Counted from the stretch's first letter, positions 1-5,404 are shown. The stretch: DNA of 7,377 nt from Prevotellaceae bacterium (GCA_031258915.1 JAIRMD010000056.1:1-7377); one strand, 5' to 3'. Numbers and translations: made by a program. The notes: a model not told the origin generated them from the sequence alone.

Positions 1-1
1 C

Positions 2-88
2 TTGCAGGTTACGGATACCGAGACAAGCATTGAAATCAACTTTGCCTTGATGAAATTCAAGCACACGGTCAAGCAAAAGAAAAAGTAA
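2..88 (+). CDS. 3' end of an unidentified gene upstream of atpB (partial)
   Basis: An open frame enters from the left edge and ends at TAA (86-88), giving 28 residues that finish in a strongly basic tail (KFKHTVKQKKK). It lies 86 bp before atpB on the same strand. In Bacteroidota the atpB gene often follows a small poorly conserved gene or the beta/epsilon pair, so a real gene end is plausible. I do not recognise the family from this fragment. It could also be a chance open stretch, since only 28 codons are visible. Confidence 0.4.
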   Translation: MQVTDTETSIEINFALMKFKHTVKQKKK

Positions 89-174
89 ACAGCTTACGCA
101 ATCAGCAGGCATCCAAAAAGTTGTCAAACGTTTTGATGAAAAAATATGAATTACTTTAACAGGTAAACGGTTAA
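89..174 (+). other. Leader region of atpB
   Basis: This 86-bp AT-rich gap precedes atpB. It contains TTTTG at 131-135 and TACTTTAA at 152-159, about 16 bp apart. These loosely resemble the Bacteroidota -33 (TTTG) and -7 (TAnnTTTG) promoter elements, but the -7 match is imperfect and the spacing is short. No strong Shine-Dalgarno is seen, which is normal for this phylum. A promoter here is only a weak suggestion. Confidence 0.25.
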
Positions 175-1266
175 ATGATGAATATCGGTAAACATATTAC
201 TTTAGCGTGCATTGCAGCGGCTGCGCTGCTTGCGCCGCTATGCGCATCGGCAGAGGAGCACGGCGGCGAGGGCGGGGAGAAGGAGCTCGCCATAGGCGAC
301 ATCATCACGGAGCACATATTCGACAGCTACTGGTGGCATATCACCACCTACGGGGAGCGCCATATTTCCATCTACCTGCCCGTGATTGTGCGCTCCGACG
401 GCGGCGGCTGGCGCCTGTTTTCCTCAAAACGCTTGGCGCACGGCGAGACCTACGAGGGCTTTCGCATAGCGGAAAAGGGGGAAAAGTATGAGGGTAAAGT
501 TGTGGGGGTTAACGCGGCAGGCGAGGTGTACCGCCCGTGGGATATTTCCATCACCAAGAACGCGCTTGCGCTGATGATAAACTCCGCCATCATGCTTGGA
601 ATCTTTCTGGGCGTAGCCCGCTGGTACAGGCGACGCCCCAAAAATTCTACGCCCAGCAAGTTTGTGTGCGCTATGGAAATGCTCGTAATGGATGTAGAAG
701 AGGACATCGTGCGCGCCAGCATCGGCAAGGACTACAAGCGTTACTCGCCCTACCTGCTCACCGCCTTCTTCTTTATCCTTATCAACAACGTAATGGGGAT
801 AATTCCCATTTTTCCGGGCGGCGCAAACACCACCGGCAACATCGCCATTACGCTCGTGCTGGCGCTCTGCACGCTGGTGGCGGTAAACCTGTTTGGCAAC
901 CGCGAGTACTGGCGGGAAATTTTTTGGCCCGACGTTCCGCTGCTCCTCAAGGCGCCCATTCCGCTGATGCCTCTCATAGAGTTCTTTGGCGTGCTTACCA
1001 AGCCTTTTGCGCTGATGATACGTCTGCTGGCAAACATCTTTGCCGGCCACACGGTCATACTGGCCTTTACGCTCCTGATATTCATCACCGCAAAGTTGGG
1101 CGCCGGAATAAATGCGGGAATGACCGTTTTCTCAATTGTGCTGTCGCTGGTGATGAACTGCCTCGAGCTGCTGGTAGCCTACATTCAGGCCTACGTATTT
1201 ACGCTGCTGTCGGCGGTATTCATTGGGCTTTCGCGCCCCGAGCACCACGTGGTGCATAAGAAATAG
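175..1266 (+). CDS. atpB: F1Fo ATP synthase subunit a (AtpB)
   Basis: This is the stator half-channel subunit of Fo in the inner membrane, which works with the c-ring to move protons. The product has 363 residues, longer than the E. coli protein (271). The extra length is an N-terminal signal peptide (hydrophobic core at 8-24, ASA cleavage motif ending at 26) and a roughly 100-residue periplasmic region rich in Glu, Gly and His near its start, as in Bacteroidota a subunits. Membrane segments follow at about 129-149, 190-213, 219-240, 261-308 and 311-355. The essential arginine is R283 in MIRLLANIFAGH, and Q338 in AYIQAYVF matches E. coli Q252. The residues equivalent to E. coli E219 and H245 are H292 and E331, the swapped arrangement also seen in mitochondria. 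ATG codons at 175 and 178 are both possible starts. The usual next gene, atpE, is displaced by a hydrolase gene. Confidence 0.97.
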   Translation: MMNIGKHITLACIAAAALLAPLCASAEEHGGEGGEKELAIGDIITEHIFDSYWWHITTYGERHISIYLPVIVRSDGGGWRLFSSKRLAHGETYEGFRIAEKGEKYEGKVVGVNAAGEVYRPWDISITKNALALMINSAIMLGIFLGVARWYRRRPKNSTPSKFVCAMEMLVMDVEEDIVRASIGKDYKRYSPYLLTAFFFILINNVMGIIPIFPGGANTTGNIAITLVLALCTLVAVNLFGNREYWREIFWPDVPLLLKAPIPLMPLIEFFGVLTKPFALMIRLLANIFAGHTVILAFTLLIFITAKLGAGINAGMTVFSIVLSLVMNCLELLVAYIQAYVFTLLSAVFIGLSRPEHHVVHKK

Positions 1267-1325
1267 GCGAAAACAGGCTGAAATACAAAAAAAGCGGCAA
1301 CGGATTATATGATGAGTAACGGGTT

Positions 1326-1985
1326 ATGAAAATACGGGTGAACGATATTGAGCTGTTTTACCAAAAAACAGGCAGCGGGCAGCCTTTTATTCTGGCTCAC
1401 GGAAATGGCGAAACGCATGAAATATTTGACAAGACAGCCGATTTGTTGAGCAAGCGATTTTGCGTATACGCCGTTGATACGCGCGGACACGGCAACAGCA
1501 GCAAAGTGAATACGTACAACTATCAAGATATTGCCAACGATTTTGCGGAATTTATAAAGCAGCTGAAGCTGGAAAAGCCTGTTTTTTACGGATTCAGCGA
1601 TGGCGGAATTGCAGGAATCATCATAGCCTCACAGCATCCCGATTTGCTCGATAAGCTGATTGTGAGCGGAGCAAACCTGACGCCGCAGGGGGTAAAGCGC
1701 CGCTGGATGCTTTTGTTTAGAGTAGTATATTTTTTTACGCGCAACCAAAAGATAAAAATGCTGCTCACCCAACCGAATATAGGCGATGGCGAGCTGCAAA
1801 AAATCAAAGCGCCAACGCTTATTCTGGCAGGGCAAAACGATATAGTAAAAGAAGCGCACACGCTAAATATCGCGGCGCAAATTAAGAACAGCAAATTGCA
1901 AATCATCAAGGGTGAGAGTCACGGAAGCTATGTTGTACACAGCGGCAAGTTTTTTGAAATTATCAAAGATTTTGTCGGGTATTAA
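1326..1985 (+). CDS. Alpha/beta-hydrolase family protein
   Basis: This 219-residue protein has the alpha/beta-hydrolase fold pattern. It shows an oxyanion-hole HGNG at 25-28, a DTRGHGNS strand-loop at 51-58, a nucleophile elbow GFSDGG with S91, an acid in GQND (D172) and a catalytic H199 in GESHGS. The full Ser-Asp-His triad suggests an active hydrolase, such as an esterase or similar. The substrate cannot be told. It is shorter than the common 250-280 residues, with a small cap region at about 118-155. No signal peptide is seen, so it is probably cytoplasmic. It lies 59 bp after atpB and 188 bp before atpE. By eye its sequence is more AT-rich than atpB and atpA, which fits a later insertion into the locus. 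The ATG at 1326 is the first in frame; two nearby upstream ATGs (1309, 1312) are out of frame. Confidence 0.9.
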   Translation: MKIRVNDIELFYQKTGSGQPFILAHGNGETHEIFDKTADLLSKRFCVYAVDTRGHGNSSKVNTYNYQDIANDFAEFIKQLKLEKPVFYGFSDGGIAGIIIASQHPDLLDKLIVSGANLTPQGVKRRWMLLFRVVYFFTRNQKIKMLLTQPNIGDGELQKIKAPTLILAGQNDIVKEAHTLNIAAQIKNSKLQIIKGESHGSYVVHSGKFFEIIKDFVGY

Positions 1986-2173
1986 TTTCCCACCTCACAG
2001 GTAACATCCCTGCGGAATGCCGATTGAGGAAAACGCTGGTTTCTACCGGATAATACAGCCCGCCGTGCTGTAAGAATTCGGGAATACGCCTGAGAAAGTT
2101 GAATAAATGATACGAAAAAAATTAGTCTATCAACCAAAAAACCATTTTATAAACCACTAAAAACAAATACATT
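1986..2173. other. Non-coding gap before atpE holding a two-hairpin repeat
   Basis: This 188-bp stretch has no credible gene. Its first half (2002-2072) is a palindromic repeat element described separately. Its second half (about 2100-2173) is very AT-rich and probably contains the start signals for atpE. I cannot point to a clear TAnnTTTG promoter box or a strong ribosome binding site. The T-poor strand and lack of a stem followed by a T-run argue against a classical terminator after the hydrolase gene. Confidence 0.6.
2002..2072 (+). repeat. Two-hairpin dispersed repeat, copy 1
   Basis: This 71-bp unit matches the reverse complement of 5313-5386. It has hairpin A at 2005-2019 (CATCCC, loop TGC, GGAATG, one mismatch), a 19-bp spacer, the block TTCTACCG at 2041-2048, and hairpin B at 2054-2072 (TACAGC pairing with GCTGTA). 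Against the other copy, the hairpin A part matches 18 of 20 bases and the 32-bp TTCTACCG-hairpin B part matches 24 of 32 without gaps. The layout resembles REP/BIME elements. Confidence 0.7.
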
Positions 2174-2425
2174 ATGTCACCACTACTAACCACGCTGCTG
2201 CAAATTACAAACCTTCCGCAGGCCTTTGCAGCTATTGGCGCAAGCATTGCCGTAATCGGCGCAGGCATTGGAATTGGAAAAATCGGAGCATCGGCCATGG
2301 AGGCTATGGCTCGTCAGCCGGAGGCGGCCGGCACTATTCGCATGTCCATGATTATCATGGCGGCCTTTGTTGAGGGCGTTGCGCTGTTTGCTATTGTGCT
2401 GTGTTTCTTAGTATTGTACTCATAA
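2174..2425 (+). CDS. atpE: F1Fo ATP synthase subunit c (AtpE)
   Basis: This is the 83-residue proteolipid that forms the rotating c-ring in the membrane. It is a hairpin of two membrane helices. Helix 1 carries the glycine-rich packing motif GAGIGIG (29-35), the polar loop has the conserved RQPE (47-50) that contacts the F1 stalk, and helix 2 carries the ion-binding carboxylate E67 in AAFVEGVALF. The Na+-type ligands are missing: the position of the helix 1 Gln is I34, and E67 is followed by Gly rather than Ser or Thr. Proton coupling is therefore likely. The length fits the family. The stop is 12 bp before atpF, so the two genes are surely co-transcribed. Confidence 0.97.
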   Translation: MSPLLTTLLQITNLPQAFAAIGASIAVIGAGIGIGKIGASAMEAMARQPEAAGTIRMSMIIMAAFVEGVALFAIVLCFLVLYS

Positions 2426-2437
2426 TCGAACGCTACT

Positions 2438-2956
2438 ATGGCATTGCTTACACCTGATTTCGGACTTTTGTTTTGGATGCTGTTCAACTTCCTGATAGTT
2501 TTCGGGGTGTTGGCAAAGTTTGGCTTTCCCGTTATCACGCGCATGGTTAGCGAGCGGCGCGACCACATCAGCCAATCGCTTCAGGCGGCGGAAGAGGCAA
2601 CAAAAAAGCTGGAGAACGTAAGGCAAGAATCGCTGGCAATCCTTGACGAGGCGCGCGTGCGGCAAACCGAAATCATCAAAAAAGCAATTGCCGACGGCGA
2701 GCAAATTGTGCGAAGCGCCCAGCAAAAGGCGGTGGAAGAAACGGAAAAGCAGCTCGAAGCAGCCCGCCGCAGCATTGACCTGCAAAAAGAAAAAGCGCTG
2801 AGCGAAATCAACGCGCAGGTTGCCTTGCTTTCGGTAGATATTGCGGAGAAAATTCTGCGCCACCGCCTCGACGACAGGGAGCAACAAGAATCCTTTGCGC
2901 TGCAAATGGCGGAAGAAGCGGAAAATATACGCAGAAAACGAAGCCACAAGCGCTAA
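2438..2956 (+). CDS. atpF: F1Fo ATP synthase subunit b (AtpF)
   Basis: This 172-residue peripheral-stalk subunit joins the a subunit in the membrane to delta and alpha on F1. It has one N-terminal membrane helix (about 8-26, GLLFWMLFNFLIVFGVLAKF region), a proline at 31, and then a long charged helix from about 40 to the C-terminus. That helix is rich in Ala, Glu, Lys, Arg and Gln, typical of the b-subunit right-handed coiled coil. The C-terminus is very basic (RRKRSHKR). The start lies 12 bp after the atpE stop. The normal next gene is atpH, whose product binds the b C-terminus, but here atpH is 1.6 kb away behind accessory genes. Confidence 0.95.
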   Translation: MALLTPDFGLLFWMLFNFLIVFGVLAKFGFPVITRMVSERRDHISQSLQAAEEATKKLENVRQESLAILDEARVRQTEIIKKAIADGEQIVRSAQQKAVEETEKQLEAARRSIDLQKEKALSEINAQVALLSVDIAEKILRHRLDDREQQESFALQMAEEAENIRRKRSHKR

Positions 2957-2986
2957 CTAACGCAGCCACTAATACGACCTACGCAC

Positions 2987-3676
2987 ATGAAGTTTTACCA
3001 CGGGAGCAACAGCCCAATTGAAAAGGTGAACTTGGAGCGCTGCTTGCCTTACAGGGATTTTGGCAGAGGTTTTTACGTGACAAGCGTAAGGGAACACGCC
3101 GAACAACGGGCAAAAAATAAGGCGAGCAGCGACAATAGCGAGCCGGTAGTAACCGCTTTTGACGTTGACGAAGCCGCCTTGACGAGTGGTGCGCTATCCG
3201 TAAAAAAGTTCAGCGCCCCCTCTGTGGAATGGGTTGAGTTTGTGATGATGAACCGCAACAGAGACATCCCACAACCGGCGCATAGCTACGACGTGGTAGA
3301 GGGGCCTGTTGCTAACGACAAAATGTACGTACAGTTTTCCCTTTACGAGCATGGGTTCATTAGCATGGAGGAGGTGCTCAGGCGAATTACCTACAGGGAG
3401 GCAACCCATCAGCTTGCATTCTGCACGGCAGCGGCAGTGAGCTTGCTCAGGCGGGAAAGGAGTTGCGCTGAGGTAATGATTGAGCTTATCATTAGCGACC
3501 TCACAAAATACCTGATGCAGGACAACAAAAATTTGTCGGTGAGCGAGGCAATGGATATTGTTTATCTCTCCAAAACCGGTCGGGCGCTTGTTAACGAGGC
3601 TACGGGGCTTTACCGTGAATCGTCGGCTTACGCTTACGAGCTGCTGAAGCGGGAGGAGAGAGGAGTTAAAAACTAA
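2987..3676 (+). CDS. DUF3990-type putative ADP-ribosyltransferase with extra C-terminal module
   Basis: This 229-residue protein has two parts. Residues 1-155 fit the DUF3990 pattern: FYHGS at 3-7, DFGRGFYVT at 24-32, YDVVEGPVAND at 101-111 and HQLAF at 141-145. I recall DUF3990 as related to ADP-ribosyltransferases, and H5, Y30 and perhaps Q142 would then be NAD-site residues; that is inference. Residues 164-229 are predicted to be helical (MIELIISDL, then LSVSEAMDIVYLS, then ATGLYRESSAYAYELL). They look like a small protein I associate with DUF3990/DUF3791 loci, fused here in frame. The gene starts 30 bp after atpF and is followed 23 bp later by a DUF3791-type gene. Such proteins are suspected toxins, with the partner as antitoxin. 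The family call is fairly sure, the activity is not. Confidence 0.8.
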   Translation: MKFYHGSNSPIEKVNLERCLPYRDFGRGFYVTSVREHAEQRAKNKASSDNSEPVVTAFDVDEAALTSGALSVKKFSAPSVEWVEFVMMNRNRDIPQPAHSYDVVEGPVANDKMYVQFSLYEHGFISMEEVLRRITYREATHQLAFCTAAAVSLLRRERSCAEVMIELIISDLTKYLMQDNKNLSVSEAMDIVYLSKTGRALVNEATGLYRESSAYAYELLKREERGVKN

Positions 3677-3694
3677 AAACTAAAACTAAAAACT
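3668..3694 (+). repeat. A-rich heptamer tandem repeat (AAAAACT)
   Basis: Four units run head to tail: AAAAACT, AAAAACT, AAAACT and AAAAACT, followed by a degenerate AAAAGTT. The TAA stop of the DUF3990-type gene (3674-3676) is formed inside the array, and the TTG start of the next gene (3700) follows it directly. Copy number could vary by slippage. Confidence 0.85.
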
Positions 3695-3699
3695 AAAAG

Positions 3700-3966
3700 T
3701 TGGGAGAAGTAGCGAGAAAATATTCAACAGACGATACAGTAGACTATATTGTTTTTATCGTTCATGAGTTTGCAGGGGAGTATTGCCTCACGCGGAGCGA
3801 AGCGTTCGACTATCTGAAAGAGTTCAAAGGTATTGCTTTTCTTGAGGAGCACTACGGGTTTGAGCATACCCAAAACCCATACTGGACGGTAAAAAACTTG
3901 CTGGAGCTCTGCAAACGCAACGGAGGCTACTCGCTCCCAAAGGATGATTGGAAATACTATGAATGA
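3700..3966 (+). CDS. DUF3791-type small protein (TTG start)
   Basis: This 88-residue protein resembles DUF3791 proteins, small helical proteins often encoded beside DUF3990. Visible family-like segments are DYIVFIVHEFA (15-25), LTRSEAFDYLKEFKGIAFLEEHYG (in the middle, about 30-53), HTQNPYWTV and a final CKRNGG before a tail that ends in KYYE. No ATG or GTG lies in frame between the upstream TAA (3694-3696) and the domain, so TTG at 3700 is the best start. This is unusual for the phylum, and the adjacent heptamer repeat may have displaced an older start. The stop TGA (3964-3966) overlaps the ATG of a truncated atpH copy (3959) by 8 bp. It may be the antitoxin or partner of the preceding putative ADP-ribosyltransferase. 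That role is inferred from adjacency. Confidence 0.75.
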   Translation: MGEVARKYSTDDTVDYIVFIVHEFAGEYCLTRSEAFDYLKEFKGIAFLEEHYGFEHTQNPYWTVKNLLELCKRNGGYSLPKDDWKYYE

Positions 3967-4015
3967 CGGACTTATATCAAAGCGCTACGCAAAGGCATTG
4001 CTGGAGTTTGCGGCG
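3921..4015 (+). repeat. 95-bp direct repeat, copy 1 (DUF3791 tail plus atpH head)
   Basis: This segment matches 4529-4623 at 91 of 95 positions. Differences are at 3930 (C/T), 3943 (G/A), 3950 (G/T) and 3997 (A/C). In the DUF3791 frame two of these are silent or outside it and two change residues (Asp to Asn, Trp to Leu). In the atpH frame the 3997 change is silent. The copy spans the last 14 sense codons of the intact DUF3791 gene and the first 19 codons of an atpH fragment. Confidence 0.95.
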
Positions 4016-4039
4016 TGCAGCACACGGCTGCTGTTTTGA
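3959..4039 (+). pseudogene. Truncated 5' copy of atpH
   Basis: The frame begins with the same start as the intact atpH and encodes the same first 19 residues (MNDGLISKRYAKALLEFAA). It then leaves the repeat at 4016 into unrelated sequence and stops at TGA 4037-4039 after 26 codons. It lacks nearly all of the delta subunit and cannot be functional as such. Its start overlaps the DUF3791 stop, so it may still be translated as a short peptide. It marks the left edge of the segment holding the DUF5618-type gene. Confidence 0.9.
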
Positions 4040-4093
4040 AGATATTGCGGCTACATAGTGTTGTTTTTGTTTTACATTTTTAAACCGCCTGCC
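4016..4093 (+). promoter_or_regulatory. AT-rich leader of the DUF5618-type gene
   Basis: The 78 bp from the end of repeat copy 1 to the ATG begin with a small hairpin (GCAGC 4017-4021, GCTGC 4027-4031) followed by TGTTTT. A T-rich run then leads to TACATTTT (4073-4080), one base away from the Bacteroidota -7 box TAnnTTTG. No well-spaced -33 TTTG was found. The gene may have its own promoter, which would be useful after an insertion, but this is weakly supported. Confidence 0.3.
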
Positions 4094-4528
4094 ATGTCGA
4101 TAAAAGAACAACAAGAGCTCAAGCAAAAAAATTACGCGGAGGCAATGCGCTATATGGATAACGCCAAAGAAACGCTCCAAAAAGCGAAGAAGGAAGGTAG
4201 CTACTACCAAGACCGGAAGTATGTGCGCACCGCCTGCGGAGCGGCTTACAACGGCGTGCTCCTTGCGCTCGACACGTATTTTGCGCTGAAAGACGTGGAG
4301 CTGCCCAAGAAAAGACGTCGGTCAATTGATTTTTACACGCGGAACATAAGCAAAAAAGACGGCAAAATGCTGAAATATCTGGATGTCGTGTACAATGTCC
4401 TGCACTTAGACGGCTACTACGACGGCATTTTGGACGCCCGCGTAATCCATGCCGGTTTTGCCAACGCCTACGAAATTATCAGCAAAATAAAACCCTCCGG
4501 CGCAAGCGATGTGGAAGCACATCCGTAG
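4094..4528 (+). CDS. DUF5618-type helical protein, HEPN-like
   Basis: This 144-residue, mostly helical, charged protein resembles DUF5618 family proteins of Bacteroidota. Visible features are NYAEAMRYMDNAKETLQKA (13-31), RTACGAAYNGVLLALDTYF (45-63), LPKKRR (70-75), IDFYTRNISKKDGKML (78-93) and LHLDGYYDGILDARVIHAGF (103-122). The helix pattern around AAYNGVLLALD recalls HEPN domains, but no canonical Rx4-6H RNase motif is seen, so nuclease activity is doubtful. The ATG at 4094 is preferred over the in-frame ATG at 4058, because 4058 would add a hydrophobic stretch encoded in an AT-rich leader that the family lacks. The gene lies exactly between two 95-bp direct repeats, and its stop TAG (4526-4528) abuts the second copy. 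It could be an antitoxin, a substrate-binding HEPN partner or a defence protein. The function is unknown. Confidence 0.75.
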   Translation: MSIKEQQELKQKNYAEAMRYMDNAKETLQKAKKEGSYYQDRKYVRTACGAAYNGVLLALDTYFALKDVELPKKRRRSIDFYTRNISKKDGKMLKYLDVVYNVLHLDGYYDGILDARVIHAGFANAYEIISKIKPSGASDVEAHP

Positions 4529-4574
4529 CGGAGGCTATTCGCTCCCAAAGAATGATTTGAAATACTATGAATGA
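4509..4574 (+). pseudogene. Orphan DUF3791 C-terminal remnant
   Basis: An ATG at 4509, inside the end of the DUF5618-type gene, opens a 21-codon frame that runs into the duplicated DUF3791 tail and stops at TGA 4572-4574. That stop overlaps the atpH start by 8 bp, exactly as the full DUF3791 gene overlaps the truncated atpH. It is best seen as a gene remnant. It might be translated and pass ribosomes to atpH, but nothing proves this. Confidence 0.5.
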
Positions 4575-4623
4575 CGGACTTATATCAAAGCGCTACGCAA
4601 AGGCCTTGCTGGAGTTTGCGGCG
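4529..4623 (+). repeat. 95-bp direct repeat, copy 2 (orphan DUF3791 tail plus real atpH head)
   Basis: This is the right-hand partner of 3921-4015, offset by 608 bp. Its first part encodes the DUF3791 C-terminal tail (GGYSLPKNDLKYYE then TGA at 4572-4574) without the rest of that gene. Its second part is the beginning of the intact atpH. The two non-silent differences from copy 1 lie in the orphan tail, as expected for sequence no longer under protein selection. Confidence 0.95.
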
Positions 4624-5106
4624 GCGCGTGGCGAGGACAAGCTCATGTACGAAAGCATGAAGTTGCTGTCCGAAAGCATAGCGGCTACGCCACGCCTCCG
4701 CGAAACGCTGCAAAGCCCCGTAGTGGCAACCGGCGACAAGGAAGCGCTGCTGTGCAGCGCCGCCGGCGCGACGGCGGGCGAAAGTTACCGGCGGTTTGTG
4801 AGGCTGGCGCTCGAAAATCGGCGCGAAGGCTCGTTGCAGAACATTGCCCTCAGCTACCTCGACCTTTACCGTCGCGTGCACCGCATTGGGCGCGTTTCCG
4901 TCGTTTCGGCTACGCCCCTGTCCGGCGACTTTGTGGGCAGGATACGGTACGACGTAGAGCGCCGCACGCGCGGCACGGTGGAGCTCGACGTGCGCGTTGA
5001 CCCGAGCTTGGGCGGCGGATTTATTTTCCAAATGGACGATTTTAGAGTTGACGCTTCGGTGGCAGGGCAGCTCGAAAAAATCAGGAGGCAGCTGGCGAGC
5101 ATTTAG
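4567..5106 (+). CDS. atpH: F1Fo ATP synthase subunit delta (AtpH)
   Basis: This 179-residue OSCP/delta subunit sits on top of the alpha3beta3 hexamer and ties it to the b stalk. The N-terminal domain starts with the typical ISKRYAKALLEFA pattern (6-18), and the C-terminal signature region (149-179) has GGGFIFQMDDFRVDASVAGQ followed by a basic helix. The length is normal. The start ATG at 4567 is supported by the family N-terminus and lies within the second copy of the 95-bp repeat. A second copy of its first 19 codons lies 608 bp upstream. The usual next gene, atpA, is 435 bp away rather than adjacent. Confidence 0.95.
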   Translation: MNDGLISKRYAKALLEFAAARGEDKLMYESMKLLSESIAATPRLRETLQSPVVATGDKEALLCSAAGATAGESYRRFVRLALENRREGSLQNIALSYLDLYRRVHRIGRVSVVSATPLSGDFVGRIRYDVERRTRGTVELDVRVDPSLGGGFIFQMDDFRVDASVAGQLEKIRRQLASI

Positions 5107-5312
5107 AAATTTTGATATAGTGTCGTAAATTGTATGATACGGCAAGTATTATCACTGATTACAAGCTATTTAATTTAATAAGGTAATAAGGTTGTTTTTA
5201 TACCATATCAACCTGCTACTGAGGTTATTATGTTATTAAAATTAGGTGTAAATGAGGTTTTTTGCACCACCAATTTATGACGCTATCAACTTTTGCAAGT
5301 GTATCTCGTTCT

Positions 5313-5386
5313 TACATCCCGTAGGGATGTATAGTTCGGTAGAAAATATCGCCCGCGCCCTAAACTGGCATTCCGCAGGAATGTCA
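5313..5386 (-). repeat. Two-hairpin dispersed repeat, copy 2 (inverted)
   Basis: Read on the minus strand this 74-bp unit is homologous to 2002-2072. It holds a perfect 8-bp-stem palindrome at 5313-5331 (TACATCCC, loop GTA, GGGATGTA), the conserved block CGGTAGAA at 5337-5344, a spacer 3 bp longer than in copy 1, and a second hairpin centred on 5369-5383 (CATTCC, loop GCA, GGAATG). That stem extends outward through a G-T wobble and a one-base bulge to about 5363-5390. Confidence 0.75.
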
Positions 5387-5404
5387 AGTTAGCATTGTTG
5401 GGTG

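Noticed and set aside
424..1050. Antisense open frame (208 codons) opposite atpB
   Set aside because: It lies wholly within atpB, which has clear family motifs. The antisense product shows no domain.
4017..4036. Small GC hairpin followed by TGTTTT as an intrinsic terminator
   Set aside because: The stem is only 5 bp and the T-run is interrupted, too weak to call a terminator. It is noted only as part of the leader.
4058..4093. Upstream ATG extending the DUF5618-type protein by 12 residues
   Set aside because: The extension is hydrophobic, encoded by a T-rich leader, and precedes a better start (MSIKEQQ) that fits the family length.
3921..4623. Insertion sequence or transposon with target-site duplication
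   Set aside because: The duplicated segment is 95 bp, far longer than usual target duplications, and no transposase gene or terminal inverted repeats are present. Homologous recombination or duplication fits better.
5252..5392. A 46-codon ATG-to-TAG frame running through the repeat between atpH and atpA
   Set aside because: Its second half is just the translated palindromes (HPVGM- and HSAGM-type peptides), and it has no independent coding signal. It is more likely an artefact of the repeat.
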